Source of the DNA: Owenia fusiformis
Taxonomy: Eukaryota; Annelida; Polychaeta; Sabellida; Oweniidae
Assembly: GCA_903813345.2 (NCBI GenBank)
Contig: CAIIXF020000002.1
Span: 28,341,223 to 28,405,222, forward strand
Reading direction: 5' to 3'
DNA length: 64,000 bases
The notes beneath the pieces are model-generated. The model did no database searches. It was not told the DNA's origin and saw nothing but the letters and a program-made list of their open reading frames with translations. Below, piece by piece: positions 48,235-60,270 of this stretch (positions are counted from its first letter, which is position 1; each line of letters opens with the position of its first letter). The position numbers and the translations under genes are program-made.

Positions 48235-49815
48235 GATAAAGTATGTGATGTGCTGTAGGTTCATCAGTATATTAAAAGGTTCAATTTGGCGCATTAGTAT
48301 AGTTCAATTTGGCGCGTTATTTATGATGTTCATAATGCCCCAAATTGAACTATGCTAACACGCCAAATTGAACTCTTTAATATACTATTGAACTGAGAGC
48401 ACATCACATACTAAGTCCCAAATTGAAACATACTCATGAGCCAAGTTTAACCTTTCAATGTAAGGATGAACTTTGAACATCATAAAAAACGTGCCAAATT
48501 GATAAACACTAACGCGCAAAATTGAACTTTTTAAAATACTGATGTACTTGGAGCACATCACATACTATGTCCAAAATTGAAACATACTCTCATGAGCCAA
48601 GTTCAACCTTTCAATGTAAGGATTTACTTTGAACATCTGTAATGCGCCAAATTTAACTACACCAATGCGCCAAATTGAGCTTTTTAATATATTGATGAAG
48701 TTTGAGCACATCACATACTATGTCCAAAATTGAAACATGCTCTCATGGGCCAAGTTTAACCTTTCAATGTAAGGATTTACTTTGAACATCATAAATAATG
48801 TGCCAAATTGAACTACACTAATGCGCCAAATTGAGCTTTTTAATATATTGATGAAGTTTGAGCACATCACATACTACCTATATGTCCCAAATTGAAACAT
48901 ACTCACGAGCCAAGTTTAACCTTTCAATGTAAGGATTTAGTTTGAACATTATAAATTAAACGCAAAATTGAATTATACTAATGCGCCAAATTGAGCTTTT
49001 TGATATATTGATGAAGTGAGAGCACATCACATACTATGTCCCAAATTGAAACATACTCATGAGCCAAGTTTAACCTTTCAATGTAAGGATGTACTTTGAA
49101 CATCATAAATAACGCGCCAAATTGAACTATGATAATGCACCAAATTGAACTTTTTAATATACTGATGAACTTTGAGCACATCACATACTATGCACCAAAT
49201 TGAAACATACTCATGAGCCAAGTTCAACCTTTCAATGTAAGGATGTACTTTGAACATCATAAATAACGCGCCAAATTGAACTATGATAATGCGCCAAATT
49301 GAACTTTTTAATATACAGATGAACTTACAGCACATCACATACTATGTCCCAAATTGAAACATACTCATGAGCCAAGTTTAACCTTTTAATGTAAGGATGT
49401 ACTTTGAACATCATAAATAATGCGCCAAATTGAAGTATGATAATGCGCCAAATTGAACTTTTTAATATACTGATGAATTTGGAGCACATCACATACTATG
49501 TCCCATTGAAACATACTCATGAGCCAAGTTTAACCTTTCAATGTAAGGATGTACTTTGAACATCATAAATAACGCGCCAAATTGAACTATAATAATGCGC
49601 CAAATTGAACTTTTTATTATGCTGATGAATTTACAGCACATCACATACTATGTCCCAAATTGAAACATACTCATGAGCCAAGTTTGAGCTTTCAATGTAA
49701 GGATGTACTTTGAACATCATAAATAACGCGCCAAATTGAACTATGATAATGCGCCAAATTGAACTTTTTAATATACTGATGAACTTGGAGCACATCACAT
49801 ACTATGTCCCATTGT
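48235..49815. repeat. about 155-bp tandem satellite, about 10 copies
   Basis: The word AGCACATCACATACTA recurs about every 150-160 bp from about 48400 to 49795. Each unit also contains two GCGCCAAATTGAA words and CATGAGCCAAGTT. The first part, about 48235-48330, carries the same words in reverse orientation. The minus-strand open frames over 48978-49338 are translations of this repeat, not genes. Confidence 0.93.
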
Positions 49816-49837
49816 TTAACCTTTCACTTTTCAATGA

Positions 49838-50600
49838 ATTAATCGATTAATTCCAAATTTTAACACAATATTAATCATAGCAAGAGGGAAACTAAAGAAT
49901 CAAATAAATTAGAAAAACTTAATTTGCAAATTATTTTTCTGGGGAAATCAGAACCATCGGCTGTAGATATTAATCCTTTAATTCATAACAAACAGATTGG
50001 TTATCAGTGAACAAAACTCATGTCAAAGAAATTAAATACTTGGGGATTAAAGTTTTATTTATATTGCTCTCGACTGACATGTCAATACGTGTACGAGATG
50101 GTGAAAAACTGCATGATCTTGAAAGAATTGTTGGCCAAGGGGAGGGGGTCGCTAGGTACGGGCCTGTATAAAATGCGTAATGTATTTAGCTGAATATTGA
50201 GCATTTCTGTGTCAAGACTGTTTTTTGTGGCTGACAAAGTGAATACAGGTGATTGTGCCTGTGTAATATAAGAGGAGGATTTAAATGTCGTTTATTGTAA
50301 CCTTGAAGTGACAGAGAAACAATTGAGTAAACATGTGAGGAAAACTAAAAATTTCCAATGAATTGATCGATTGAATCCAAATTTTAACACAATGTTAATC
50401 ATAACATGGAGGATAATATACAATCAAATAAATATAAAAAACTTAATTTGCAAATTATTTTCTGTGGAACTTAGAATCGTTGGCTGTAGGAAATTAATCC
50501 ATTGACTCTAACAAACAGATTAGTAATCAGTGTTAACGAAACTCATTTTATAGAAATTGAATAATTAGGGATTAAATTCTTACTTATCATATTGCTCTGA
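49838..50600. repeat. diverged direct duplication of about 250 bp
   Basis: Sequence from about 49838 to 50090 (words CCAAATTTTAACACAAT and AACTTAATTTGCAAATTATTTT) reappears at about 50352 to 50600, about 515 bp later and at lower identity. Unrelated sequence separates the copies. Confidence 0.75.
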
Positions 50601-51024
50601 CATAACTGTATGTCCATACTGTATGTTATTTGCATCAGTTTGTTCTTCCATGCACCAATTTGCTCAAAACGTAATCATCAATTTGTCAGATGAAACACTT
50701 GCAATAAATGTAAAATGCGCCCGTTTCTTTATTTGCATTATTACATTATCAATTAAACATACCAAATCTTGCACCTTTTGTATGTATATATTGAAACGGA
50801 AAACAAAGAATGATTAAAAACCAGCTGTTATAAACAGAAATGGTCCAATTCTAAAAGAAACAATTGTATTGCACGGGTTAATCTCTGTTGTTTATCACGT
50901 TTGTTTATCTCAGATATCATATGGATAACAGAAAACACATGAATTGTGAAATGTGAAAGAATACAAGTTTTAACTTTGTTTTAATATGGCTTAATACTAC
51001 TTGTATCATTTACATAATTAGAGG

Positions 51025-51137
51025 TTATGTCACTATCGTGGCATATATGCCCGAGGTCTCAGTGATATATGGCCCGACCTTGGGAGGGACATTGATCTCT
51101 GAGAACCGAGGGCATATGTGCCACGATAGTGACATAA
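51025..51137. repeat. 113-bp hairpin
   Basis: The arms TTATGTCACTATCGTGGCAT and ATGTGCCACGATAGTGACAT are inverted with one mismatch. The inner part also pairs weakly. Confidence 0.8.
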
Positions 51138-51144
51138 ACGATTT

Positions 51145-51393
51145 ATAACATACCTTTGATGATGCAGACTGGTCAGAGAGTACCGTTTTCTTATAGAATT
51201 GACAAACAAATGGTTTGAAAATGATTGAAATGAGTTTAGAAAAATTGCTCGCGCAGTTTTATCTTCGATTGATTGGTTATGACGTCAGCGCCTTGACCAA
51301 TCAGAAAGTTAGCGGGTACGGGCTTTTCAAAACTTATATTGGCCCGCTGTCTTGTGTACACTTTGCACTAACATCATCATAGGTATGTTATAA
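51145..51393. mobile_element. 249-bp foldback MITE
   Basis: The ends TTATAACATACCTTTGATGA and TCATCATAGGTATGTTATAA are inverted repeats with one mismatch. The interior includes GTTATGACGTCAGCGCC. There is no coding capacity. Confidence 0.75.
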
Positions 51394-51489
51394 TGCATGT
51401 TATTTCCTACTGTTTTATAAGTGATTTGTCAGATGAAATCTGAACAATATTTCTGGGTATATTACAGGCTCATAATAAGTTTGAGCTAA

Positions 51490-51495
51490 TTTATT
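51490..51495 (-). terminator. candidate poly(A) signal of the minus-strand glycosyltransferase-like gene
   Basis: AATAAA on the minus strand lies about 750 nt past the stop codon, just beyond the minisatellite. If used, the whole minisatellite would lie in the 3'UTR. Confidence 0.35.
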
Positions 51496-51545
51496 AACTG
51501 CGCATACGTCATAATAATTTCAACCAACTAAATCGCTGGATTTAA

Positions 51546-52245
51546 TACCGTAAAAACTCCCGTTTTTCAAAATATACCGTAAAAACTCCCGTTTTTCAGA
51601 AATCTACCGTAAAAACTCACGTTTTTTCAAAATCTACTGTAAAAACACCCGTTTTTCAGAAACCTACCGTAAGAACTCCCGTTTTTCCGAAATTTACTGT
51701 AAAAACTCCCGTTCTTTCAAAATCTACAGTAAAAACTCCCGTTTTTTAAGAAATCTACCGTAAAAACTCCCGTTTTTTTCAGAAATCAACCGTAAAAACT
51801 CCTGTTTTTTCAGAATCTACCATAAAAACTCCCATCCTTTCAGAAATCTACCGTAAAAACTCCCGTTTTTTTTAAAAATCTACCGCAAAAACTCCCGTTT
51901 TTTCAAAACCTACCGTAAAAACTCCCGTTTTTTCAGAACCTTCCGAATAAACTCCCGTTTTTTCTGAAATATTCCATAAAAAGTCACTTTTTTTTAATTA
52001 ACTGCGAAAAATACATTTTCTTAAAAATCTCCCGGTGTTTTCAAAATCTCCCGTAAAAATTCCCGTTTTTTCAAAATTTACCGCAAAAACTCCCGTTTTT
52101 TAAATCTCCCGTAAAAACTACCTTTCTTCAAAAATCTCCCGTAAAAACTACTGTTTTTTTTCAAAAAACTACCGCAAAAACTACCGGATTTTGAAAAAAA
52201 ATCCCGTAAAAGTACCGAAATTTTTTTAAATCTCCCGAAAAATTT
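51546..52245. repeat. about 30-bp minisatellite (CCGTAAAAACTCCCGTTTTT-like), about 22 copies
   Basis: The units read TACCGTAAAAACTCCCGTTTT plus a variable T-run and CAGAAATC spacer. Copies are regular at 51546-51960 and become degenerate towards 52245, where the array abuts the stop codon of the adjacent gene. Confidence 0.93.
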
Positions 52246-53737
52246 TCATTTTAGGTTGGCAAGTCTGTCATACATCATTTGAGTATATGCGTTTAGAATG
52301 TCATTGTTTACCCCTCTATTTGTCTTAAAAAATATCACCTCAAATGGCGATATATTAACCTTCGAATAATAGTTATTTTGATGGTATGGATCTCCAGTAT
52401 TCGTAGCAGTGATGTCATGTTTGCACATCTTACGTGTTGTTTCCTCATCTCGGAAGTCGTGACCTTCCCAGCGTTTCAACATTGATGCAATGTTATACCC
52501 TGCCTTTATAAATGCATCGGACAGTTTTGTTTCATAGTTAATGATTACAACTTTTTTTTGAGTGTAGCCACATTGAAGCATAGGCTCAACGATCCTAAGT
52601 CCAGTCAAGTCAGTCAGCAAAAACATTGATTGCAAATGTAACTTAAATGTTGGATACCTTGGGTGGGGACAGTAAATACTTGTTCCAACTAGTTTGATGT
52701 CTTCCGATAAGTGTTTTGTAAATAATGAAGTCCAGTCCTGATCTGCTACGTATGTGGGTAAGAAGGGTCCACGCACCGATGAATTCATAAAAAATACATA
52801 TTTGTACCAATTTTCTCCCTTTTCTTTCTTCATCTTTTCAAGACCCTGTTTCCATGCACATGCATCAAAGCCAGTGTTCTCTCGTTTTATTAAATGTACG
52901 TTATCTTGTGTCGGTATATCTGCTGTACACGTGAACCCATTCGCTATGATGACATAATCAATGTCTGTATTTTTTGTGTCATTCTTTATGGCAAAATCCA
53001 AGAAGAATTGAAGGTTGACTTTTCGTTCAGGAGATTCAAAATATGCAAAAAGAACAAGAGTGCGTTCAACGGCAGTTGCATCACTCGTTCCGTTTGACGC
53101 TGCATGGCCATTGATACCTATAACATTGAGGATGCACACATATACGTTTATTCACCTTTATTTTAACAATAAATAATCAATAACTCGAGTAATAATAAAC
53201 AAATCAACGTTTCGTCGTATTCCCTTTAACACTTAGTCCATTTGTCACCCCTATACATCCAATAGTGAACCTAGAAATTGTTAAAAGTACGATGTTTTAT
53301 GGTCGATTTATGATAATAAGAGTTTTCTGAAGTGATTTAACTGGGTTGCCAAAAAAGTTTGTTTGGGGAAAAAATTATATAGGCTGATTAGGGAGGGGTG
53401 CATTCGCTTAACATGGCGTTGACTATTGACTTAGCGTCGGGATACCACCATGTACCTGGTATGTTACCATGGGAATAGATACAAAATTTTTCCCCAAAGT
53501 TATTTTTTTGGCAACCCAGCTAAATCACTCCAATAATCCCTAATGATAGTATTTACGCAGAAAAACATCATACTTTTAACTATACATACGTTCAGAAAAT
53601 GACAAATGGACTATACCTTTAGTGGCTGTCCTTTGTGTAAACCAACTTGTTTGTGCAGACTCCTCGTACACCAACGCACGGAAAACAAACACTAGTAGAC
53701 CAGTGAGTAGACCTACTATCACAATTCTCTTAGACAT
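52246..53737 (-). CDS. type II membrane glycosyltransferase-like protein (RgpF-like)
   Basis: Two minus-strand exons, 53737-53617 and 53117-52246, join in phase 1 (AAAG|GTATAG donor, TTATAG|G acceptor) to about 330 residues. Exon 1 starts MSKR followed by a hydrophobic anchor (IVIVGLLTGLLVFVF), the layout of a Golgi type II enzyme. Exon 2 contains blocks IDYVIIANG, RENTGFDACAW, YVFFMNSSVRGPFLP, KLVGTSIYC and a C-terminal MLKRWEGHDF. These resemble uncharacterised eukaryotic proteins related to bacterial rhamnan-synthesis RgpF-type glycosyltransferases, as I recall them. Donor and acceptor substrates cannot be read from the sequence. An acceptor-like TTTTCAG 5 nt before the ATG suggests an additional 5'UTR exon. 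Intron 1 holds a MITE, and a minisatellite begins at the stop codon. Confidence 0.75.
53279..53580. mobile_element. 302-bp foldback MITE in the intron of the glycosyltransferase-like gene
   Basis: The outer ends GTTAAAAGTACGATGTTTT and AAAACATCATACTTTTAAC are inverted. A second inner pair is TTTAACTGGGTTGCCAAAAA against TTTTTGGCAACCCAGCTAAA. There is no coding capacity. Confidence 0.8.
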
Positions 53738-56250
53738 ATATCTGAAAATATAGTAACGTTTCAGCAATCATTGCAAATGCAGCCATTTTTGTTCCCGATG
53801 TAACGGGAGTATAAGTCCCTTTGGAAAACAAGTCCATGCGGTCCTAGTATACGTTGTCCTAGTCGGACATATATTCCAAGCTATAACTGTATAATGTATA
53901 TGAAAAATTCCTACGGACGTATATTCCTGACGGACAGGAACTTAGGTCCATGAAACTCAGTATTGATCATATGATTAGTCTGTGGATAAACATACCAAGA
54001 AAAACGCATTTGACCAGCCATCCCACTATGTAAAATCCTATGATTAATACTTGTGATAACATCTTATATTGATGTTTAATTTGTTGTTTAATCCAATATC
54101 ACAGAAAGTATCATTCAATATTATAACATCTGATCCGGACTCAAATATCATTAGAGAATGATACCCGATTAAACCAAAATATATTCCAGTTTAACCTGAT
54201 ATTATTTAAGTCAGGATCAGATTAAACAGTATTATACGCATATCATTTTCTATTATAACAGGTTTCAAAGTGGTATAATACAAATTATACATATCATTTT
54301 TTGTATAATACAAATTAAACTGGAATATACCGAGACCAAACAGATGATACTGTATTATACGGTTCAGAAATTAATGGCACTTTGTTTTCATAACGTCAGA
54401 CCTTAATTAAACAAGCTAACGTAAATATTTACATAAGGTAATTCTAGAAGTTTTTTGAAACTCATGTTTGACCATTTGTCTCAGACTGAAATCCGATATT
54501 GTTTTTTTGGCAATCGCACCCCCCCTCAAGTTTGCTACGCCCCTGTACATGGCTAATAGGGGCACTATTACGCTACGTGCAGAGTCGAGTTATATACTAC
54601 GAGAAGACGAAACTCTCTTTTAAGAAGTGAAGTCGAACGAATACAAAGGGTAGGGCACTATAGAAGAGGATCATACAAAAGCACGATCTATTTCACAACG
54701 CCTTTAATTTTTGCTCTTCAACTGTTGCCCTTTGTGCATTTAAAAAATAAAATATCTTAATCTAATTTGTTCAACCTTTCTTTTCGCTCAGTTCTGCAAT
54801 ATTACGTCCACATGTTATTTAGGCTTACATGCATGTCATTTGCGAAATAGCTGTAAGACATTATGAGAATGAATATGGGAATTTCCACGTAATATGTTGT
54901 TCACATGATTATATACACATATCTGCATAACAATCGGAGACAGAAGTCAAAATATTGTCCAATAAAGAATCTAACATTTAGTGATAACAAAAGGATTAAT
55001 TGCTATATAGTTCTCTTTGTTTTAGTCTTTGTTTTCTTAACTGCGGAAGTCTACCAACATCACCTAGATTACATAAGAGATCATCTAACAGTCTAAAATT
55101 GCTTTTAATCGCAAGTTAAAGTATTCCGACCAAAATTTGTATACCTGTAATTGGGGGGGGGGGGGGCGATGTTACATCACATAACTACAACGTTCATATA
55201 GAAATATACAATAAGCATGTCGTATAAAAGCTAAAATTATAAATACTTATTTCAAAGTCATTCTGTTCATGGAAGCGTCAAGTTATGAAAAACAATGCTA
55301 AACACTAAAATAAACAAATCGACTTGATTACTTTTGAAAACTTCTTGAGAGGTGATGGACAAATGTATTTTTCTAACTCATTAGAACGTCTGTCTGATTG
55401 AAATACTATTTTTTAAATACAAACATAAATGAATAAATCTTGGTCAGAAGTCTGAACATTGTCCAACGAAATAATAAGAATCTACATTTAACATTTAATG
55501 ATTACAAAAGGATTAATTGCTATATAGTCTTTGTCTTAGTCTTTGTTTTTCTAACGGTGGAAGTGTACCAACATCACCTTGATTACAGAAGATCTAACAG
55601 TCTAAAATTGCTTTTAATTCCCGGGTTTTAATTACATTGTATGAATAGAGTTTTTTGCCTCTCTTTTCATTTTTAAACCGGTCTCTGTTTCCGAATTTAA
55701 CAATTTATTGTGATAAATTATTTCAGTTAGTGTCGAAATCAAAACGATTTTCTACATCATAGTCCCCTCCTCTTGCACTGACTAAATATTAAAATAAGCC
55801 AGTCTGATTGCGAATTTACAAATCCTATAAAAGTAGCTTCAAACCGCCTTTTAATCAGAGAAAACAATAAGTTAATTCATCTGATTGCGAAAAAACGAAT
55901 CAATCTAATTATCTGATCTCCATGCTATTTGATTCGTGCATTATAGCCAATCGGGCAAGGGTGAAATTATTTCATTTGAAAACAGAAATAAATATTATAA
56001 CCCCTCTAGCATAACTGTTCGTGAGAAATTCATACAAAAATAAGGTACACAACTGATGAGGGATCCCACGCAATGCACGCACCCCTCTCCTCCTCCTCCG
56101 TGTTTGCCCACACACGACCATATTTGATAATTTTTCAAAGGAAAAAGCATTTCCCCCGGGAATATAGGTGTAGCGGTTGCCAGAAGTCGCACAGCTTGGG
56201 AGTCAGGGTATCCTGATCCATGCCTCATCGCCTGATTGGTCTGATATTTA
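53738..56250. other. non-coding stretch with a diverged direct duplication
   Basis: A segment of about 180 bp at about 54940-55115 recurs at about 55440-55625 (shared words ACAAAAGGATTAATTGCTAT and CTAACAGTCTAAAATTGCTT). Both copies have an open frame with a hydrophobic run (VLVFVFLT), but a 4-nt difference shifts the downstream frame, so I do not call a gene. Flanking sequence near 55250-55400 reappears weakly at 57910-58050. Confidence 0.55.
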
Positions 56251-56308
56251 GAGGGGCGCAAAAATGATTAGGGGGGGGGGGGTAAACGTGGAAGTTGCCA
56301 AAATATCT

Positions 56309-56466
56309 GTGGGCGTATCCAGGGGGGGGGTGTGATGGGTGAGAAAGAAGAAGAAAGGAGCTTTAAAATGCTGATCAGGCCACAATCGTACCCTCCTGAC
56401 TGAAAACCGAAATCTTTTTGGCGATCGCACCCCCTCCCCCCTGACTGAAAGCTGGCTACGCCCCTG
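56309..56466. mobile_element. GC-rich MITE with GGGCGTA ends
   Basis: The left end GGGCGTATCCAGGGGGG and the right end CTGGCTACGCCCCTG are inverted apart from small differences. A relic of the same right end (TTGCTACGCCCCTG) lies at about 54532-54545. Confidence 0.6.
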
Positions 56467-56758
56467 ATATCTGTTTTTGTTCATTAATAAAACTATATTT
56501 ATATGGTGAGGATTTATGGGTTTTGATAACAATAGGCTTTATATATGTATAATTAATCCAAATTCATGTTGTATCATGTTGGCTATATCGTTTCAAGTGA
56601 AGAATTAAGAACTGAAATCGGGGTTGACTTTGTTTGAGCAACGACATATAAAATATATATGTTTTATATGTCTCTGGTTTGAGTCAGGGAACAAAATCTA
56701 ATCAGACAGACGGATAAATTAATATTTGTTTTAATAAATGAGTATTATAGGTAATAGA

Positions 56759-56968
56759 CAGGCCCGTAGCCGGGGGGGGGGGGGGGTTCGCAGGGTTCGG
56801 GCCAACCCCCCCTGGCCAAAGATTCTTTCAAAATCATGCAGTTTTTCACCATTTTGAGCATTTCTCGTGTGATTTTAGCCATATTTGGACCAAAATTGTG
56901 AAATATGAACCCCCTAGACATTTTTGAAAACTGCCCCCCCCCCTTGGCAAATCCTTGCTACGGGCCTG
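56759..56968. mobile_element. 210-bp foldback MITE with CAGGCCCGTAGC ends
   Basis: The left end CAGGCCCGTAGCCGGGG and the right end CCTTGCTACGGGCCTGG are inverted. The interior is poly-G then poly-C bordered. It is a separate family from the neighbouring GGGCGTA element, though similar in design. Confidence 0.75.
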
Positions 56969-58232
56969 GGTTATAAGCAGTATCATGGTAACCAAGGAAA
57001 TGTTTATTATTTTCTGTTTACTTCGTAATTCAGTGAAATATCTGTAGATTGAAAAACAAGGATCAATAAATACAACTACTCAAAATCAAACATTAGAAAT
57101 CTATTTTTGACTGGACACATTTTTGTTCTCTAATGCCAACATTGATTTGAATGATTTCAATCAAATAGGTAGGTGTGAATATTTTCGAAACAAATGCGTG
57201 ATATATACACATATTTTGTACCAAATGTGTGACATAAACGGCAATCGCGTGCAAAGACCGAACGGAATGCGTTCGCTTTTTTTCGCCGTTCGGTATTTTA
57301 CCGTGTCGGCATTTCACAAAAAACGATTTTTAAAAATTTCAACAAAATCCGTGATTTGCGTGATAATTGATCATACACGCTAAATTGATGCGTGATTTCT
57401 ATTTTTCCAGCAAATGCGTAACAATCACACCTAATGCGTGAGGGTTGACAGGGCAGTTATTACATCAGAGACATATAAAACGTGACCTGATCGGGAGAGG
57501 ATTCGGGTTGTACACAGTACACACATTGCTATCTCTTTATGCATGTTTAATTGCCAAATTACTATAAAAACAAGCTGGAGTAACATTAAGTATTTATTTA
57601 GTATTTTGTTATCACACATCAAAAGGCGCATTTGAAGTTCAGAAAATGCAAGAAGACTTGGATAGACATTATGTATTTTATATATTTATATGTTATGAAT
57701 TTATTTTGTATTCAATTCGAATTCTGTTGAGTTGGACTCCTTGAACATCCCCCCCCCCCCTTGACTACGGGTATAAGTACCTTCGACACAGGAGAGAATA
57801 ATATTAGACTTCTGCAATGCAACTAATTAGAGAGACCTAAAATGAAAATAATGTAACAGTGGTCTACTTCGGGTAACTGTTCCTGTAAAAATATACAATT
57901 GTAGTCCATCACAGAGTTCATTTATTTCACGAAAGCGTCAAAGGACATTGCCTCTAAACACTAAGATAAACAAATTAACTTCCGCAGAAACATCCTGTAG
58001 AGGAAAAAACAAATGGCTTTTCATAACGGATTAGAATAGCCAGTCTGTCTGATTGTATACATGTAATATATTAGATGCATTTTAAATTAAATGAATTTTG
58101 ACGGATTATGTGATTCCTGGGAAATGAAAAATAGTTTATTTTTCCTGGCTGTTTAATGAAAGCACATTTAAAAATCTCCATTCATTAACATCTAACGGGC
58201 TTTGAAAACCATGGATTGAAAACGAGGAATCA
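56969..58232. other. gene-free stretch
   Basis: No coding exon is seen. A small hairpin (CCGAACGG ... CCGTTCGG, about 57259-57296) and the word TGCGTGA recurring at 57196, 57388 and 57433 suggest old repeat debris. A C-run lies near 57750. Confidence 0.45.
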
Positions 58233-58529
58233 ATGGTAATTAATATGATCTTAGAATTTGTACACGTGTATGAGAGGTGCGAAAGGCAGGCTGACCGTGC
58301 GGTCGCCGTATGGTTGACATGCGGACAATGTAAGAATGCGAAGGGTATCTGTGTTCCCCTGGGCTGGCCGTATGGTTGCTACAAATGGATATGCATGGAT
58401 TTATTGCACTCGACAGAGTTATGTTTATGTCTTTTGAACGGTGCCTCTACCTCGATGCATCTGTTAATAAATGATACTATAAGCTTTATTGGATGTGAAT
58501 TCACCCTTTCAAATTCAAATTCCAAATAA
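58233..58529 (+). CDS. cysteine-rich candidate exon, unrecognised
   Basis: The open frame is noticeably GC-richer at 58270-58400 than its surroundings and reads RCERQADRAVAVWLTCGQC, then GICVPLGWPYGCYKW. The spacing is C-x15-C-x2-C-x6-C-x8-C, followed by one more Cys. This could be a mature segment of a secreted disulfide-rich peptide, with its signal peptide on an upstream exon. No signal peptide, splice partner or family match is visible. Chance cannot be excluded. Confidence 0.22.
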   Translation: MVINMILEFVHVYERCERQADRAVAVWLTCGQCKNAKGICVPLGWPYGCYKWICMDLLHSTELCLCLLNGASTSMHLLINDTISFIGCEFTLSNSNSK

Positions 58530-58699
58530 ATAAAGCACACAATTTAAGTGTGACAAAAAAGAGCAAAACTGAAAACCCGTTCACCTATAGTGCCCGACAT
58601 TACGTTAATAAACAATTTCCACATGTTGAAATATATTGCTATTTGATTGAGTTCAAGACAAAACATTTTGGAATTGTTTCACATAATGTAATATCAGGG

Positions 58700-60270
58700 C
58701 CGTCAGATGGGGGGGGGTGCGATGGGTGCGACCGCACCCCCCTTTGTTACCCCCCTAAATAAATATAAAAAAAAATTAGAAAAAAAATTTTTTTTGTAAT
58801 TTTTTTTCATTGACTCATACACTTTGAAAGTACCCAGAAAGCACCAAATAGCATCTTAAAATTGTAAAATTTTCTAGGGGTATTGGCCACCCCTCACCCC
58901 CCCCACAAAACAATGAAAAAGTTTTTATTTTAGTGTTTTGTCTCAGACACTTTTAAAGTGCCCAGACATCATCAAATAGCTCCTTGATGTAGTTAGTGTT
59001 TCTGGGGGACTTGCTTCCCCTCTTGCATCTTGCACTTGCATAACCCCCCCCCCCTCTGGCGCCTCCCTTGACCCCCCCCCCCATCCAAAAAATGTGATTT
59101 TCTCAAAATCTTTAATTGACTCATACAATTTGAAAATGCCCAGAAAGCACCAAATAGCGTCGTAAAATTGTAAAATTTTAAAAAATTTTAGGGGGAGGGG
59201 ACCACCTCTCACACCCCAAACAAAACAATGGAAAAGTTCTGAATTTGTTTTATGTATTGTCTCAGACACTTTTAAATTGCCCAGACATCATCAAATAGCT
59301 CCTTGATAAAGTTAATGATTCTGGAAGACTAACACTTACTCGCCCTCTGGCATCCCCACTCCACATCCCCCTCTGGCAGCCCCCCCCCCTTAACACCCCC
59401 CTCCCCCCCAAAAAAAACTTGAGATTTTTCAAATTTTTTTATTGACTCATACATTTTGAAAGTGCCCAGAAAGCACCAAATAGCATCTTAAAATTGTAAA
59501 ATTTTCTTGGGAAATATGCGCTTTTAGGCACAGACACTTTTAAAGTGCCCAAACTTCATCAAATAGCACCTTGATATTGTAAATTTTGATATGGGGGACA
59601 AACACTTGCTTCCCCTCTGGCACCCCAGCCCCACCTCCCCCTCTGACACCCCTCCTCCCATTTGACACCCCCAAAATCTAAAAAAAAATTGTGATTGTTT
59701 TTCAATGTTTTTATTGACTAATACCTTTAAAAGTGCCCAGAAGCACCAAATATCATCTTTAAATTGTAAACTTTTCTAGGAGAGTTAGCCACCCCTCACA
59801 TCCCCAACAAAACAAAATAAATATTCTGAATCTCATGTATTGTCTCAGACATTTTTTAAGTTCCCAGACATCATCAAATAGCATCTTGATATGGTCAATG
59901 TTTCTGGGGGACAACCCCTTGCTCCCCTACTGGCACCCCGCCCCACTTCACCCTCTCATCCTCTTTGACACCCCCAAAAGAATTTGAAAAAAATTCTTAT
60001 TGGATCATAACGCACAGTCGTACCAGATGGTTGCAAATTTGCTCCAAATACAAGCAAATTTCAAAATTTTCCTGGGGGAGAACCCCCAGACCCCCTGAAT
60101 GCTCAGTTTTTTAAGCACTCAACTCTTATTCTTGTGGTGGTGGCGTACTACTTAGAAACTTACACTTTGAAAGTGCCCAGAAAGCACCAAATAGCATCTC
60201 AAAACTGTAAAATTTTCTAGGGGGAGTGGACCACTCCTCACACCCCCCACAAAACAATTGGAACGTTTGG
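58700..60270. repeat. four to five diverged copies of a roughly 300-bp poly-C-bordered repeat
   Basis: The word AAAGCACCAAATAGCATCTT (or variants) after GTGCCCAG recurs at about 58840, 59145, 59468, 59735 and 60180. It alternates with a second word, CCCAGACATCATCAAATAGC (58961, 59279, 59870). C-runs such as CACCCCCC separate units. No gene is seen within. Confidence 0.85.

Noticed and set aside
48978-49338. Two minus-strand ORFs of 68 and 86 codons with repeated peptides
   Set aside because: They are translations of the 155-bp satellite; the peptide repeats follow the DNA repeat and have no other support.
54905-55631. Two similar ORFs with a shared hydrophobic run (VLVFVFLT)
   Set aside because: They come from a diverged direct duplication. 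A 4-nt difference shifts the frame directly after the shared part, and upstream parts do not align as protein.
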